Assembly: GCA_900765165.1 (NCBI GenBank)
Contig: CAAFQR010000127.1
Coordinates: forward strand, 1 to 12,842
DNA length: 12,842 nucleotides
Source of the DNA: Veillonellaceae bacterium
GTDB taxonomy: Bacteria; Bacillota; Negativicutes; Veillonellales; Veillonellaceae
Direction of reading: 5' to 3'
The notes below the pieces were generated by a model that ran no database searches, was not told the origin of the DNA, and worked only from the letters and a program-made list of their open reading frames with translations. The position numbers and the translations under genes are program-made. Shown here piece by piece: positions 6,226-12,842 of this stretch (positions are counted from its first letter, which is position 1; each line of letters opens with the position of its first letter).

Positions 6226-7212
6226 TCAGCCCCCTATTCGCCACATGCCGCGTTGCGGCTGTACCGTATCTATACCATCGTGCTTTTCATGACGTAATTG
6301 CAATAACGACGTAATATGTGCTGCTAATTGAGCCCCATCATAGCCTTCCCGCACCTTGCTCACCAGCGATGCTTCATCGTCGCGGAGCAAGCACAAGCGC
6401 AGCCGCCCGTCCGACGTTAAGCGCACCCGATTGCAGGAATCGCAGTAGCTGTGACTCATAGGGAAGATAAACCCAACGACGCGGCCGTTTGGCAACCGAT
6501 AATAGGTGGCCGGTCCAAAGCCATGTACCTTATCAGAGCCCACCGCTGCGTTCAACGGCACCGGAGCGCCACCGCAAATGCGCTTCAGCTGTTCCAGCCA
6601 GCTGATGAAATTCGGCCCGTGGAACTTCTCACCTTGGAAGGGCATGTACTCGATAAAGCGCCATACAACGTCCCATTTTTCTAAATATTTAAGCCACGTA
6701 GCCACCGTTTCGTCCGCTACAGGCTCCATTAAAACCGTGTTAATCTTAACGGACTTAAAGCCCGCCGCTAAGGCCGCTTCGATGCCGCTAAGTACAGCCG
6801 GTAACTGTCCGGTGCGACCGGTGCAGCGATTAAACTGCTCAGGATCCACCGAATCGAGGCTAATGTTTAATCGATTCAGCCCTTCGTCGCGCAAAGTCTG
6901 AGCCTGCGACGCCAATAAGCTACCGTTGGTGGTCATGGAAATGTCTTCAAACCAGCCCTTTTCATGGACTGTACGCAATAAATCGTGCAAACGCGGATAC
7001 AACAGCGGTTCCCCGCCGGTTAACCGCAATGCCCTGACGCCTAAGCGATGGAAGGCTTCCAAGATGACTAGCCATTCCTCAACGGACACCAAATCCGTCT
7101 GACTTTCCGGTGTAATCTCCGCCGGCCGACAATAGGGACAGCAGAAGTTACATGCTTCCGTCAACGAAACACGTACATATTCAATTTTTCGTCCCCATGC
7201 ATCCGTTACCAT
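6226..7212 (-). CDS. moaA: GTP 3',8-cyclase MoaA (radical SAM, molybdenum cofactor step 1), 328 aa
   Basis: Cytoplasmic radical-SAM enzyme that converts GTP to 3',8-cyclo-7,8-dihydro-GTP, the first step of molybdopterin synthesis. The N-terminal 4Fe-4S cluster ligands are Cys21, Cys25 and Cys28 (CX3CX2C); the SAM-contact motif GGEP is at 66-69. The second cluster uses Cys257, Cys260 and Cys274 (CX2CX13C), diagnostic of MoaA. The protein ends in Gly-Gly, the conserved C-terminal tail needed for activity in characterised MoaA. ATG 7212 has GGAGG a few bases upstream. It follows the MOSC gene by 13 nt and precedes galM by 5 nt, so the three are probably cotranscribed. moaC, moaE and later cofactor genes are not in the window. 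Its product would serve the molybdenum hydroxylase encoded upstream. Confidence 0.96.
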   Translation of the reverse strand: MVTDAWGRKIEYVRVSLTEACNFCCPYCRPAEITPESQTDLVSVEEWLVILEAFHRLGVRALRLTGGEPLLYPRLHDLLRTVHEKGWFEDISMTTNGSLLASQAQTLRDEGLNRLNISLDSVDPEQFNRCTGRTGQLPAVLSGIEAALAAGFKSVKINTVLMEPVADETVATWLKYLEKWDVVWRFIEYMPFQGEKFHGPNFISWLEQLKRICGGAPVPLNAAVGSDKVHGFGPATYYRLPNGRVVGFIFPMSHSYCDSCNRVRLTSDGRLRLCLLRDDEASLVSKVREGYDGAQLAAHITSLLQLRHEKHDGIDTVQPQRGMWRIGG

Positions 7213-7225
7213 AGACTACCTCCGA

Positions 7226-7675
7226 TTACGGGCGAATCACCTGCACCGCATCACCTACATGTATCATACCACCCTTGAGAACTCGTGCAAAGATACCTTG
7301 AGTCGGCATAATGCAAGAGCCTACAAGCTTCTGAATTTCGCAACCGGAATGACATTCCTTGCCAATCTGCGTTACTTCCAGTTCGATGCCGTCGCCTAAG
7401 ATAAGCTTAGTACCAATCGGCAATTCATAGAGCACCACGCCTTCTACGGTAATGTTTTCCGCAAAATCGCCCGGTGCTACCGGAGCGCCCTTCGCCTTCA
7501 TCAGCTCAATGCTGGCAATGCCGAGCAAGCTAATCTGACGATGCCATTTGCCGGCATGAGCGTCACCCTTCATGCCAAAATCCGTGATCAACTCCGCTTC
7601 CGGAATATTATGTTTTCGTTGCCCTTTTTCCTTGCTAATAGAAATGGCCACAATTTTTGCTGTAATTTCACTCAT
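7226..7675 (-). CDS. Small stand-alone MOSC-domain protein (149 aa)
   Basis: Single-domain protein of the MOSC superfamily (molybdenum cofactor sulfurase C-terminal domain). Such proteins are thought to bind molybdenum cofactor or carry sulfur to it; the exact role of this short stand-alone form is not established. Visible landmarks: GMKGDAHAG at 34-42 with His40, HRQISLL, then GKECHSGCEI with Cys108 and Cys112, and GSCIMPTQGIFA with Cys121. Cysteines in this part of the domain are the candidates for carrying sulfur. ATG 7675 has AGGTGA upstream at normal distance. It is the first gene of a unit with moaA and galM, and lies beside a molybdenum hydroxylase, which needs a sulfurated cofactor; that context favours cofactor maturation or insertion. 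A short hairpin lies in its leader. Confidence 0.88.
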   Translation of the reverse strand: MSEITAKIVAISISKEKGQRKHNIPEAELITDFGMKGDAHAGKWHRQISLLGIASIELMKAKGAPVAPGDFAENITVEGVVLYELPIGTKLILGDGIELEVTQIGKECHSGCEIQKLVGSCIMPTQGIFARVLKGGMIHVGDAVQVIRP

Positions 7676-7698
7676 ACTGTCACCTATTCTTGTATAGC

Positions 7699-7718
7699 CA
7701 CGCCGTCAAAATGGCGTG
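7699..7718 (-). promoter_or_regulatory. Leader hairpin ahead of the MOSC gene
   Basis: CACGCC (7699-7704) and GGCGTG (7713-7718) form a GC-rich 6-bp stem with an 8-nt loop, 24-43 nt before the MOSC ATG and just upstream of its ribosome site. It is far too small to be the known Moco riboswitch and has no T run, so it is probably a leader structure of unknown effect. Confidence 0.4.
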
Positions 7719-7736
7719 CTACATCTAAGATTTACG

Positions 7737-7765
7737 ATTTAACTCTATTGTAACAAATTAATCAA
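7737..7765 (-). promoter_or_regulatory. Promoter candidate for MOSC-moaA-galM
   Basis: TTGATT (7765-7760), 17 nt, then TTAAAT (7742-7737) on the minus strand, each matching consensus at 4 of 6 positions. It lies between the terminator of the preceding permease and the MOSC leader, where a promoter is expected. A TACAAT between the boxes is an alternative -10 with a poor -35. Confidence 0.4.
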
Positions 7766-7802
7766 AAAATAGCCATGGAGGCCTTTCATTTCAGTGAAAT
7801 AA

Positions 7803-7849
7803 AAAGCCTGTAAACACCGTCCATCTCTGGTCAGCAATTTACAGGCTTT
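7803..7849 (-). terminator. Terminator after the second NCS2 permease
   Basis: AAAGCCTGTAAA (7803-7814) pairs perfectly over 12 bp with TTTACAGGCTTT (7838-7849) around a 23-nt loop. On the minus strand the stem runs into GGCTTTTTATTTC. It begins about 100 nt after the permease stop and separates the purine permease from the cofactor operon. A smaller GTTGC/GCAAC hairpin (7909-7922) lies closer to the stop. Confidence 0.82.
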
Positions 7850-7945
7850 AAACGTTATTAACTAACCACTGCGTAACTACACCTTAACACAGTCGATAGT
7901 ACTTTTATGTTGCCTTCGCAACCTATTGGCCGGGAACGGAAAATG

Positions 7946-9277
7946 TTAGTCTTCCTCATCAACGTGCATTTCGTCTTCCGCACCATTCAAGATCAAGTTC
8001 AAAATTACAGCAGTCAAGCTACCGAGGGTAATGCCGGAGTGCAAGATAATCTTGGACCAATCCGGGAAGTTGTGGTAGAAGTTCGGCACCGTCAAGGTAA
8101 TCATGGAAATACCAACGCTGATAGCTACGAGCATCAAGTTGTACGTGCCTTCGAAGTTAACCTTGGACAACGCGCGAATCCCGCTGGCGATGATCATGCC
8201 AAACATAGCAAGGCCGGCGCCGCCTAATACGGAGTTCGGAATGGATGCTACGATAGCAGCCATCTTCGGCACTAAGCCTAACACAACGAGGATGATACCG
8301 GAAGTAGCCACAACGAAACGGCTCTTAACGCGGGTTACAGCCACCAAACCAACGTTCTGAGCAAACGCGGTGTACGGGAAGCTGTTGAAAATACCGCCGA
8401 TGAACGTGGACAAACCGTCAGCGCGCAAGCACTTAGCCAAGTTCTTGCGGCCAATAGGACGCCCTACGATTTCGCCGATAGCGATGCTGTCGCCCGTCGT
8501 TTCTACCATTACTACGAACATTACGATAACCATAGAAATAATGGACATAATATCAAAGGTCGGGAAGCCGAAGGAGAACGGCGTTACAAAGGCAACCCAT
8601 TCGGATTTACCCACTTCGGAGAAGTTTGCCTGACCTAAGAGCGTAGCGATAATCGTACCGCCAATCAAGCCAATTAAGACCGCAATGTTACTGATGAAGC
8701 CCTTGCAGAATCGATATACGAAGATAACGATAGCCAACGTGATAAAGGCTAGAAACAGGTTCATAGGACTGGCAAAATCCGGCGCCGCGGGGTTACCGCC
8801 ACCAATCCAGCGTACGGAAACCGGCAACAGCGTAATACCGATGATGGTAATAATCGTACCGGTTACGACTGGAGGGAAGAAGCGGATTAGCTTACTAAAG
8901 AACGGCGCTATGAGGAACGTAAATAGACCGGCCACGATGATAGACCCGTAAATAGCCGTCATGCCTTGGTCGAGACCAATGATGATCATCGGCGTTACGG
9001 ACGCAAAGGTTACCCCTTGAATCATCGGGATACGAGCACCTACCTTCCAGAAGCCCAAGGTCTGGATTAAGGTAGCAATACCGCAAGTAAACAAATCGGC
9101 ATTAATCAAGTGAATCATCTGTTCCGGCGGCAACTTCAATGCCTGCGCAACGATGATCGGCACAGCTACGGCGCCTGCATACATGGCCAATACATGCTGC
9201 AAGCCGTATGCGAATAGCTGTGGCACCGGTAGCATCTCATCTACCGGATGGACGTTTTTCTTCGCATTTTCATTCAT
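7946..9277 (-). CDS. NCS2 family purine (probably xanthine) permease, 443 aa, canonical residues
   Basis: Inner-membrane proton symporter of the nucleobase-ascorbate (NCS2) family, closest in style to the xanthine/uric-acid permeases of Gram-positives (PbuX and PucJK type). Landmarks: GLQHVLAMYAG in TM1 (Gln27, His28), IPMIQGVTFASV in TM3, VETTGD in TM8 (Glu259, Asp263), ADGLSTF with Asp287 in TM9, and QNVGLVAVTRVKSR in TM10 (Gln307, Asn308). These correspond to the substrate-binding residues Glu272, Asp304, Gln324 and Asn325 of E. coli XanQ. Length is normal. ATG 9277 has AGGGGTG upstream. It is followed by a strong terminator, and preceded by a 430-bp repeat-containing spacer and a paralogous permease. 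Xanthine as substrate is inferred from the hydroxylase gene nearby; uracil or urate cannot be excluded. Confidence 0.92.
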   Translation of the reverse strand: MNENAKKNVHPVDEMLPVPQLFAYGLQHVLAMYAGAVAVPIIVAQALKLPPEQMIHLINADLFTCGIATLIQTLGFWKVGARIPMIQGVTFASVTPMIIIGLDQGMTAIYGSIIVAGLFTFLIAPFFSKLIRFFPPVVTGTIITIIGITLLPVSVRWIGGGNPAAPDFASPMNLFLAFITLAIVIFVYRFCKGFISNIAVLIGLIGGTIIATLLGQANFSEVGKSEWVAFVTPFSFGFPTFDIMSIISMVIVMFVVMVETTGDSIAIGEIVGRPIGRKNLAKCLRADGLSTFIGGIFNSFPYTAFAQNVGLVAVTRVKSRFVVATSGIILVVLGLVPKMAAIVASIPNSVLGGAGLAMFGMIIASGIRALSKVNFEGTYNLMLVAISVGISMITLTVPNFYHNFPDWSKIILHSGITLGSLTAVILNLILNGAEDEMHVDEED

Positions 9278-9524
9278 AAGAACACCCCTAGTTGTTAAAT
9301 ACCTACCTAGATTATGAAAAATCTATACTGCAAATTCGCTACTAAAAGCGATTCTCCTACTGTATTCGACACCTCCTTCAAATATCCTGCTATATAATCA
9401 GTTTTTATCCATTCCTATTACACAATTTACCATGCATAATAATCATTAATATTACAAATTAATATTTGCCAGTTATGTAATTTATCTTATCAAAGCTACC
9501 ACTAAAAATCAAACGATATGCACA
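9278..9524 (-). other. AT-rich leader region of the second NCS2 permease
   Basis: This stretch presumably holds the permease promoter, but I cannot name a confident -35/-10 pair. On the minus strand there is a good ribosome-like AAGGAGG near 9375 with no start codon at useful distance, and two small adjacent hairpins: TCGCT-N6-AGCGA near 9337-9352 and AGATT-N6-AATCT near 9310-9325. ATTATA-type boxes are abundant, and ATTAATATT is repeated at 9445 and 9458. The purine-riboswitch core could not be found. Confidence 0.4.
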
Positions 9525-9650
9525 AAGGCAGTAACCCTCACCTACACGAACCAACGATATATTGCTTCCTGTAAAACCGTACTTCTTGAACCACTTCCTG
9601 TAACACTACACGAACCACGTTCTGTACCGACGTTTGAGAATTACTGCCTT
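9525..9650. repeat. Inverted-repeat-bounded block with three internal direct repeats between the permeases
   Basis: Outer arms 9525-9540 and 9635-9650 are inverted copies (AAGGCAGTAA with TTACTGCCTT, then CTCA with TGAG; 14 of 16 pair). Inside are three related units: GAACCA at 9548, 9588 and 9612, and TTCCTGTAA or TTCTGTA at 9566, 9595 and 9620. TACACGAACCA and CTTCCTGTAA each occur twice exactly. Units two and three contain a GAA-N4-TTC-like dyad (GAACCACTTC, GAACCACGTTC). The layout suggests binding sites for a regulator or a small decayed element; no coding frame fits. Confidence 0.6.
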
Positions 9651-9707
9651 GTAATCATACTATTTTGTTTTGCTAGTGTATCCAATGCTAACGCGCCTCG
9701 AATACGT

Positions 9708-11060
9708 TTACTTAATCTTGTCCGGTCGATCCGACGGATGGCCTTCACTACCATTGAGGATAACATTCATCGCAACGGCGGTCAAGCTACCTAAGGTAAT
9801 ACCACTATGGAAAATGATCTGGGCCCACTGTGGGAAATGTTCAAAGAAATGAGGCTCTGCCAAGGTAATCATGCCAAGGCTCAAGCTGACCGCTACAATC
9901 ATCAAATTGTAGTTGCCATCAAAGGACACCTTACCTAAGGCGCGAATACCGCTGGCGATGATCATGCCGAACATGGCAAGACCGGCACCGCCTAACACCG
10001 CACTAGGGATAGACGCGATGAGCGCTCCCATCTTCGGGAACATGCCTAGCACCAGTAAAATAATGCCGGAGCACGCTACCACATAGCGACTCTTGATACC
10101 CGTTACGGCCACCAGCCCTACATTCTGCGCAAACGCAGAATGCGGGAAGCTGTTAAGGAACGACGCGATGAACGTAGACAGCCCATCGGCGCGCAAGCAC
10201 GCTGCCAATCGGCCTTTATCCACCTTGCGGCCTACGATTTCACAAATGGCAATGCAGTCACCGGTGGTTTTCACCATGATAACCAGCATAACAATCACCA
10301 TGGACAAAATGCCCGATATGGAGAAGGTGGGCATACCGAAATACAACGGCGATACAATACCAACCCAAGCGGCATTATCCATAGCAGAGAAATCCGCATA
10401 GCCTAGAAAATACGCTACAGCCGTTCCGCCTACGAGGCCAAACAGAATGGATAGATTACTGATGAATCCGGTAAACATGCGGTACACGATGATAACGATG
10501 GCCAAAGTGATGAGCGCTAAGCATAGATTATGCAAGCTCGCGTAATCCGCCGCGCCGGGATGCCCCCCACCGGCCCAACGTACCGCTACCGGTAACAGAG
10601 AAATCCCGATTAAGGTAATAATCGTACCCGTCACTACCGGCGGGAAGAACCGAATCAGCCGACTAAAATACGGCGATAAGAGGAATGCCACCAGACCGGC
10701 AATCATAACGGCACCAAAGATACCGGGAAGCCCTAGGTCCTTGCCAATGACAATCATAGGCGCTACCGATGCAAAGCTAACGCCTTGTATCATCGGGATT
10801 TTCGCCCCAATCTTCCAGAACCCCAAGGTTTGGATTAAGGTGGCCACGCCGGCTGCCATTAAGTCGGCATTGATCAAATTGGTCATGGCCACTGTATCTA
10901 AATTCAGCGCTTGGGCGATAATAATCGGCACAGCTACCGCGCCGGCATACATAGCCAGCACGTGCTGTAAACCATACGCAAACATGGGCGCCAACGGCAG
11001 TCGTCGGTCGACGGGACTCACCATTGGTGGTGCCATGGCAATATTTTCAACATTATTCAT
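9708..11060 (-). CDS. NCS2 family purine permease paralog (450 aa) with lysine at the TM8 glutamate site
   Basis: A second NCS2 permease, plainly a paralog of the one downstream and the same length class. TM1 GLQHVLAMYAG (Gln32, His33), TM3 IPMIQGVSFASV, TM9 ADGLSTF (Asp292) and TM10 QNVGLVAVTGIKSR (Gln312, Asn313) are all intact. TM8, however, reads VKTTGDCIAICEIVG, with Lys264 where the family has Glu (the neighbour has Glu259; XanQ Glu272); the codon is AAA at 10271-10269. The reading frame is otherwise undamaged. ATG 11060 has AGGTGA upstream and lies 15 nt after the hydroxylase stop, so the two are surely cotranscribed. No clear terminator follows. It may have altered specificity, be a sensor or inactive form, or carry a single mutation or sequencing error. 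Confidence 0.92.
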   Translation of the reverse strand: MNNVENIAMAPPMVSPVDRRLPLAPMFAYGLQHVLAMYAGAVAVPIIIAQALNLDTVAMTNLINADLMAAGVATLIQTLGFWKIGAKIPMIQGVSFASVAPMIVIGKDLGLPGIFGAVMIAGLVAFLLSPYFSRLIRFFPPVVTGTIITLIGISLLPVAVRWAGGGHPGAADYASLHNLCLALITLAIVIIVYRMFTGFISNLSILFGLVGGTAVAYFLGYADFSAMDNAAWVGIVSPLYFGMPTFSISGILSMVIVMLVIMVKTTGDCIAICEIVGRKVDKGRLAACLRADGLSTFIASFLNSFPHSAFAQNVGLVAVTGIKSRYVVACSGIILLVLGMFPKMGALIASIPSAVLGGAGLAMFGMIIASGIRALGKVSFDGNYNLMIVAVSLSLGMITLAEPHFFEHFPQWAQIIFHSGITLGSLTAVAMNVILNGSEGHPSDRPDKIK

Positions 11061-11075
11061 AACTCTGTCACCTGC

Positions 11076-12842
11076 TTATTTCTTGTAACCCGTATGACGC
11101 AACGGCAAGGATCGCCTTTCTTCGCCGTCTACGCGTCGGTACGCATTCGAAATGGACGGAGCCATGGGGATACTGCTGATTTCACCAATGCCTTTCGCGC
11201 CGTAGGCCATCTGTTCGGGTACACCTTTTTCAATTAAATGCACATGTATCTGGGGACGCTGTTTAGCGCGAAGCAGCCCCAAGGTGCCATACTTACTCAA
11301 TACACGGCCTTTGTCCATCGGAAAGTCTTCACTGACGCCGTAGCCCATACCCATGAGCGCGCCGCCTTCCACCTGTCCCTCGCAGGCCTTCGGGTTGATG
11401 ACCCGACCTACGTCAAAGGCTACGTGAAGATCTGAAACTAACTTCTTCTCATCCACTACAGCCACACAGGCGCCATAACCGTATGCCACGTGACTCACTG
11501 GATGGGGCTTCGGGGAGCCCATTTTATCCGTTACGCCATGGTATTCTGCATAGAATTCACGTCCTTCAACGGCAGCGAGACCACCGTCTAACATCGTGCC
11601 TTTCAATTCCAGCGCCGCCTTGCGCACCGCTTCACCGGTAAACACGGTCTGGCGAGATGCGGTGGTGGTACCGGAATCCGGCGTGCGGTCTGTATCCGGC
11701 GCTTCGACGATAACGTCGTCAGCGGAAATGCCCGCCGTTTCGCACAGAATCTGCGTGGCTACCGTACCGATACCCTGACCGATACAAGCAGCGGATGTGC
11801 GAATGCGCACCTTACCGTCACGCACTTCCAAGCGAACGCGGCCAATATCCGGAAGACCTACGCCGATACCGCTGTTCTTCATGCAAATGGCCAAGCCAGC
11901 CTTACCCGGATTGCTGTAATACGCATCTTTAACGGCTTCCAGACATTCTACCAAGCCCGTTTCCGGGCCGGCTAACTGCCCATTTGGTAAGGATTCACCG
12001 GGGCGAATTGCGTTTTTATAACGGAATTCCCACGGATCCATGCCTACCATATCGGCCAGCAAATCGATGTTCACTTCCTGACCGAAGCAGCTCTGCGTTA
12101 CGCCGAATCCGCGGAACGCGCCGCCCGGTACGTTATTGGTATACACACAGGTGCCTTCAACGTAGAAGTTATCGTAGTGGTACGGCCCACCGGAGTGGGT
12201 GCACGCACGTTGCAATACCGGACCGCCTAAGGATGCATAGGCACCGCAGTCCGACACGATGATAACCTTACTAGCCACTAAGTTGCCTTCTTCGTCACAA
12301 GCGGTGGTAATATCCATTTCCATGGCATGACGCTTTACATGGATATCTAAGCTTTCCTGACGAGAGAATTTAACCTTTACCGGCAAACCGGTTTTCCAGG
12401 ACATCAGCGCTGCATGGTGCTGAACGCTCATATCTTCTTTACCGCCAAAGCCGCCGCCAACGAGGTTGCTGTGTACATGCACGTCAGATGGCTTTAAGCC
12501 TAACATACGGCTTACTTCATGCTGTTCGTCATACACACTTTGGCTACCGGTGTATAAATACATCTGGCCATCGCGCCAATCGGCAATAGCGCATTCCGGT
12601 TCCATAAACGCATGGTCCGTCTGCGGCGTCGAGTAATGACGGGTCACCACATACTTCGCTTTCGCAATGGCTTCGTCGGCGTTACCGCGATTCAACACTT
12701 CGTGAGCCAGCACATTGCCCTTCGGATGAAGCTTCGGCGCGCCTTCCGCCAAGCCTTCTTCCGGCGTCGTAATCGGTGTTAACTCCGTATAATCCACTTC
12801 GACGAGGTTGCACACTTCGTCTAAGTATTTCTTATGTCTCGT
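11076..12842 (-). CDS. Xanthine-dehydrogenase-type molybdenum-binding subunit, 5' end outside the window (588 residues visible)
   Basis: Large subunit of a molybdenum hydroxylase, which hydroxylates purines such as hypoxanthine or xanthine with FAD and 2Fe-2S partner subunits not seen here. The frame is open to the window edge (residues TRHKKYLDE precede the first possible GTG at 12815), so the gene continues and about a quarter of the usual length is missing. Numbered in the visible part: SQSVYDEQ with Gln101, GGGFGGKE with Glu136, QRACTH with Arg212, GGAFRGFG with Arg244, and GIGEIS with the catalytic-base Glu554. Glu136 and Arg212 align with bovine xanthine oxidase Glu802 and Arg880, the purine-orienting pair, which favours xanthine dehydrogenase over aldehyde or CO-type enzymes. 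The permease gene follows after 15 nt. Confidence 0.9.
   Translation of the reverse strand, partial: TRHKKYLDEVCNLVEVDYTELTPITTPEEGLAEGAPKLHPKGNVLAHEVLNRGNADEAIAKAKYVVTRHYSTPQTDHAFMEPECAIADWRDGQMYLYTGSQSVYDEQHEVSRMLGLKPSDVHVHSNLVGGGFGGKEDMSVQHHAALMSWKTGLPVKVKFSRQESLDIHVKRHAMEMDITTACDEEGNLVASKVIIVSDCGAYASLGGPVLQRACTHSGGPYHYDNFYVEGTCVYTNNVPGGAFRGFGVTQSCFGQEVNIDLLADMVGMDPWEFRYKNAIRPGESLPNGQLAGPETGLVECLEAVKDAYYSNPGKAGLAICMKNSGIGVGLPDIGRVRLEVRDGKVRIRTSAACIGQGIGTVATQILCETAGISADDVIVEAPDTDRTPDSGTTTASRQTVFTGEAVRKAALELKGTMLDGGLAAVEGREFYAEYHGVTDKMGSPKPHPVSHVAYGYGACVAVVDEKKLVSDLHVAFDVGRVINPKACEGQVEGGALMGMGYGVSEDFPMDKGRVLSKYGTLGLLRAKQRPQIHVHLIEKGVPEQMAYGAKGIGEISSIPMAPSISNAYRRVDGEERRSLPLRHTGYKK

Noticed and set aside
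7676..7800. Moco riboswitch ahead of the cofactor operon
   Set aside because: Only one short hairpin is present; the large multi-stem consensus is not visible.
9278..9524. Purine riboswitch ahead of the NCS2 permease
   Set aside because: I looked on the minus strand for the conserved core of purine riboswitches and did not find it; the small hairpins there do not fit that fold.
10741..11088. 115-codon plus-strand frame opposite the first NCS2 permease
   Set aside because: It is the antisense reading of a hydrophobic permease gene, which naturally yields long open frames; there is no independent support.
12813..12815. GTG 12815 as the real start of the hydroxylase subunit
   Set aside because: The frame continues open to the window edge with family-like sequence (KKYLDEV), and the known family is far longer, so the gene is simply cut by the window.

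Overview
The window looks like a chromosomal segment of an anaerobic Firmicute, most likely a Negativicute (Veillonella or a relative). This is inferred from protein flavour and from the combination of purine hydroxylase, NCS2 purine permeases and CstA carriers; no rRNA or other phylogenetic marker is present. Every confident gene lies on the minus strand, so transcription runs from high to low coordinates. Coding regions are moderately GC-rich and the spacers are AT-rich.

In transcription order: (1) the 3' two thirds or so of a molybdenum-binding xanthine-dehydrogenase-type subunit (12842-11076) followed after 15 nt by an NCS2 purine permease (11060-9708); (2) a 430-bp spacer with a repeat-rich inverted structure, then a second NCS2 permease (9277-7946) with a strong terminator; (3) a MOSC-moaA-galM operon (7675-5147) with its own promoter candidate and a strong bidirectional terminator; (4) two tandem, highly similar cstA-family carriers (4688-2859 and 2465-591), each with its own leader, and a terminator between them; (5) a nearly 400-bp imperfect palindrome (204-600) abutting the end of the last cstA, then an AT-rich spacer and the last 26 codons of a plus-strand gene, possibly an IS30-type transposase.

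Working together: the NCS2 permeases would import xanthine or a related purine; the hydroxylase would oxidise it; MoaA makes the first molybdopterin intermediate and the MOSC protein probably handles or sulfurates the cofactor such hydroxylases need. GalM (sugar mutarotase) is a metabolic outlier in that operon. The CstA pair probably imports pyruvate or peptides.

Points most worth a second look: the large palindrome; phased 20-21 bp direct repeats upstream of both cstA genes that resemble LytTR-regulator sites (one matches the published consensus at every position); an otherwise intact NCS2 permease whose normally essential TM8 glutamate is encoded as lysine; and the three-fold repeat block between the two permeases. 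I see no CRISPR array, tRNA, rRNA, recognisable riboswitch or complete mobile element, and no defence-type system.
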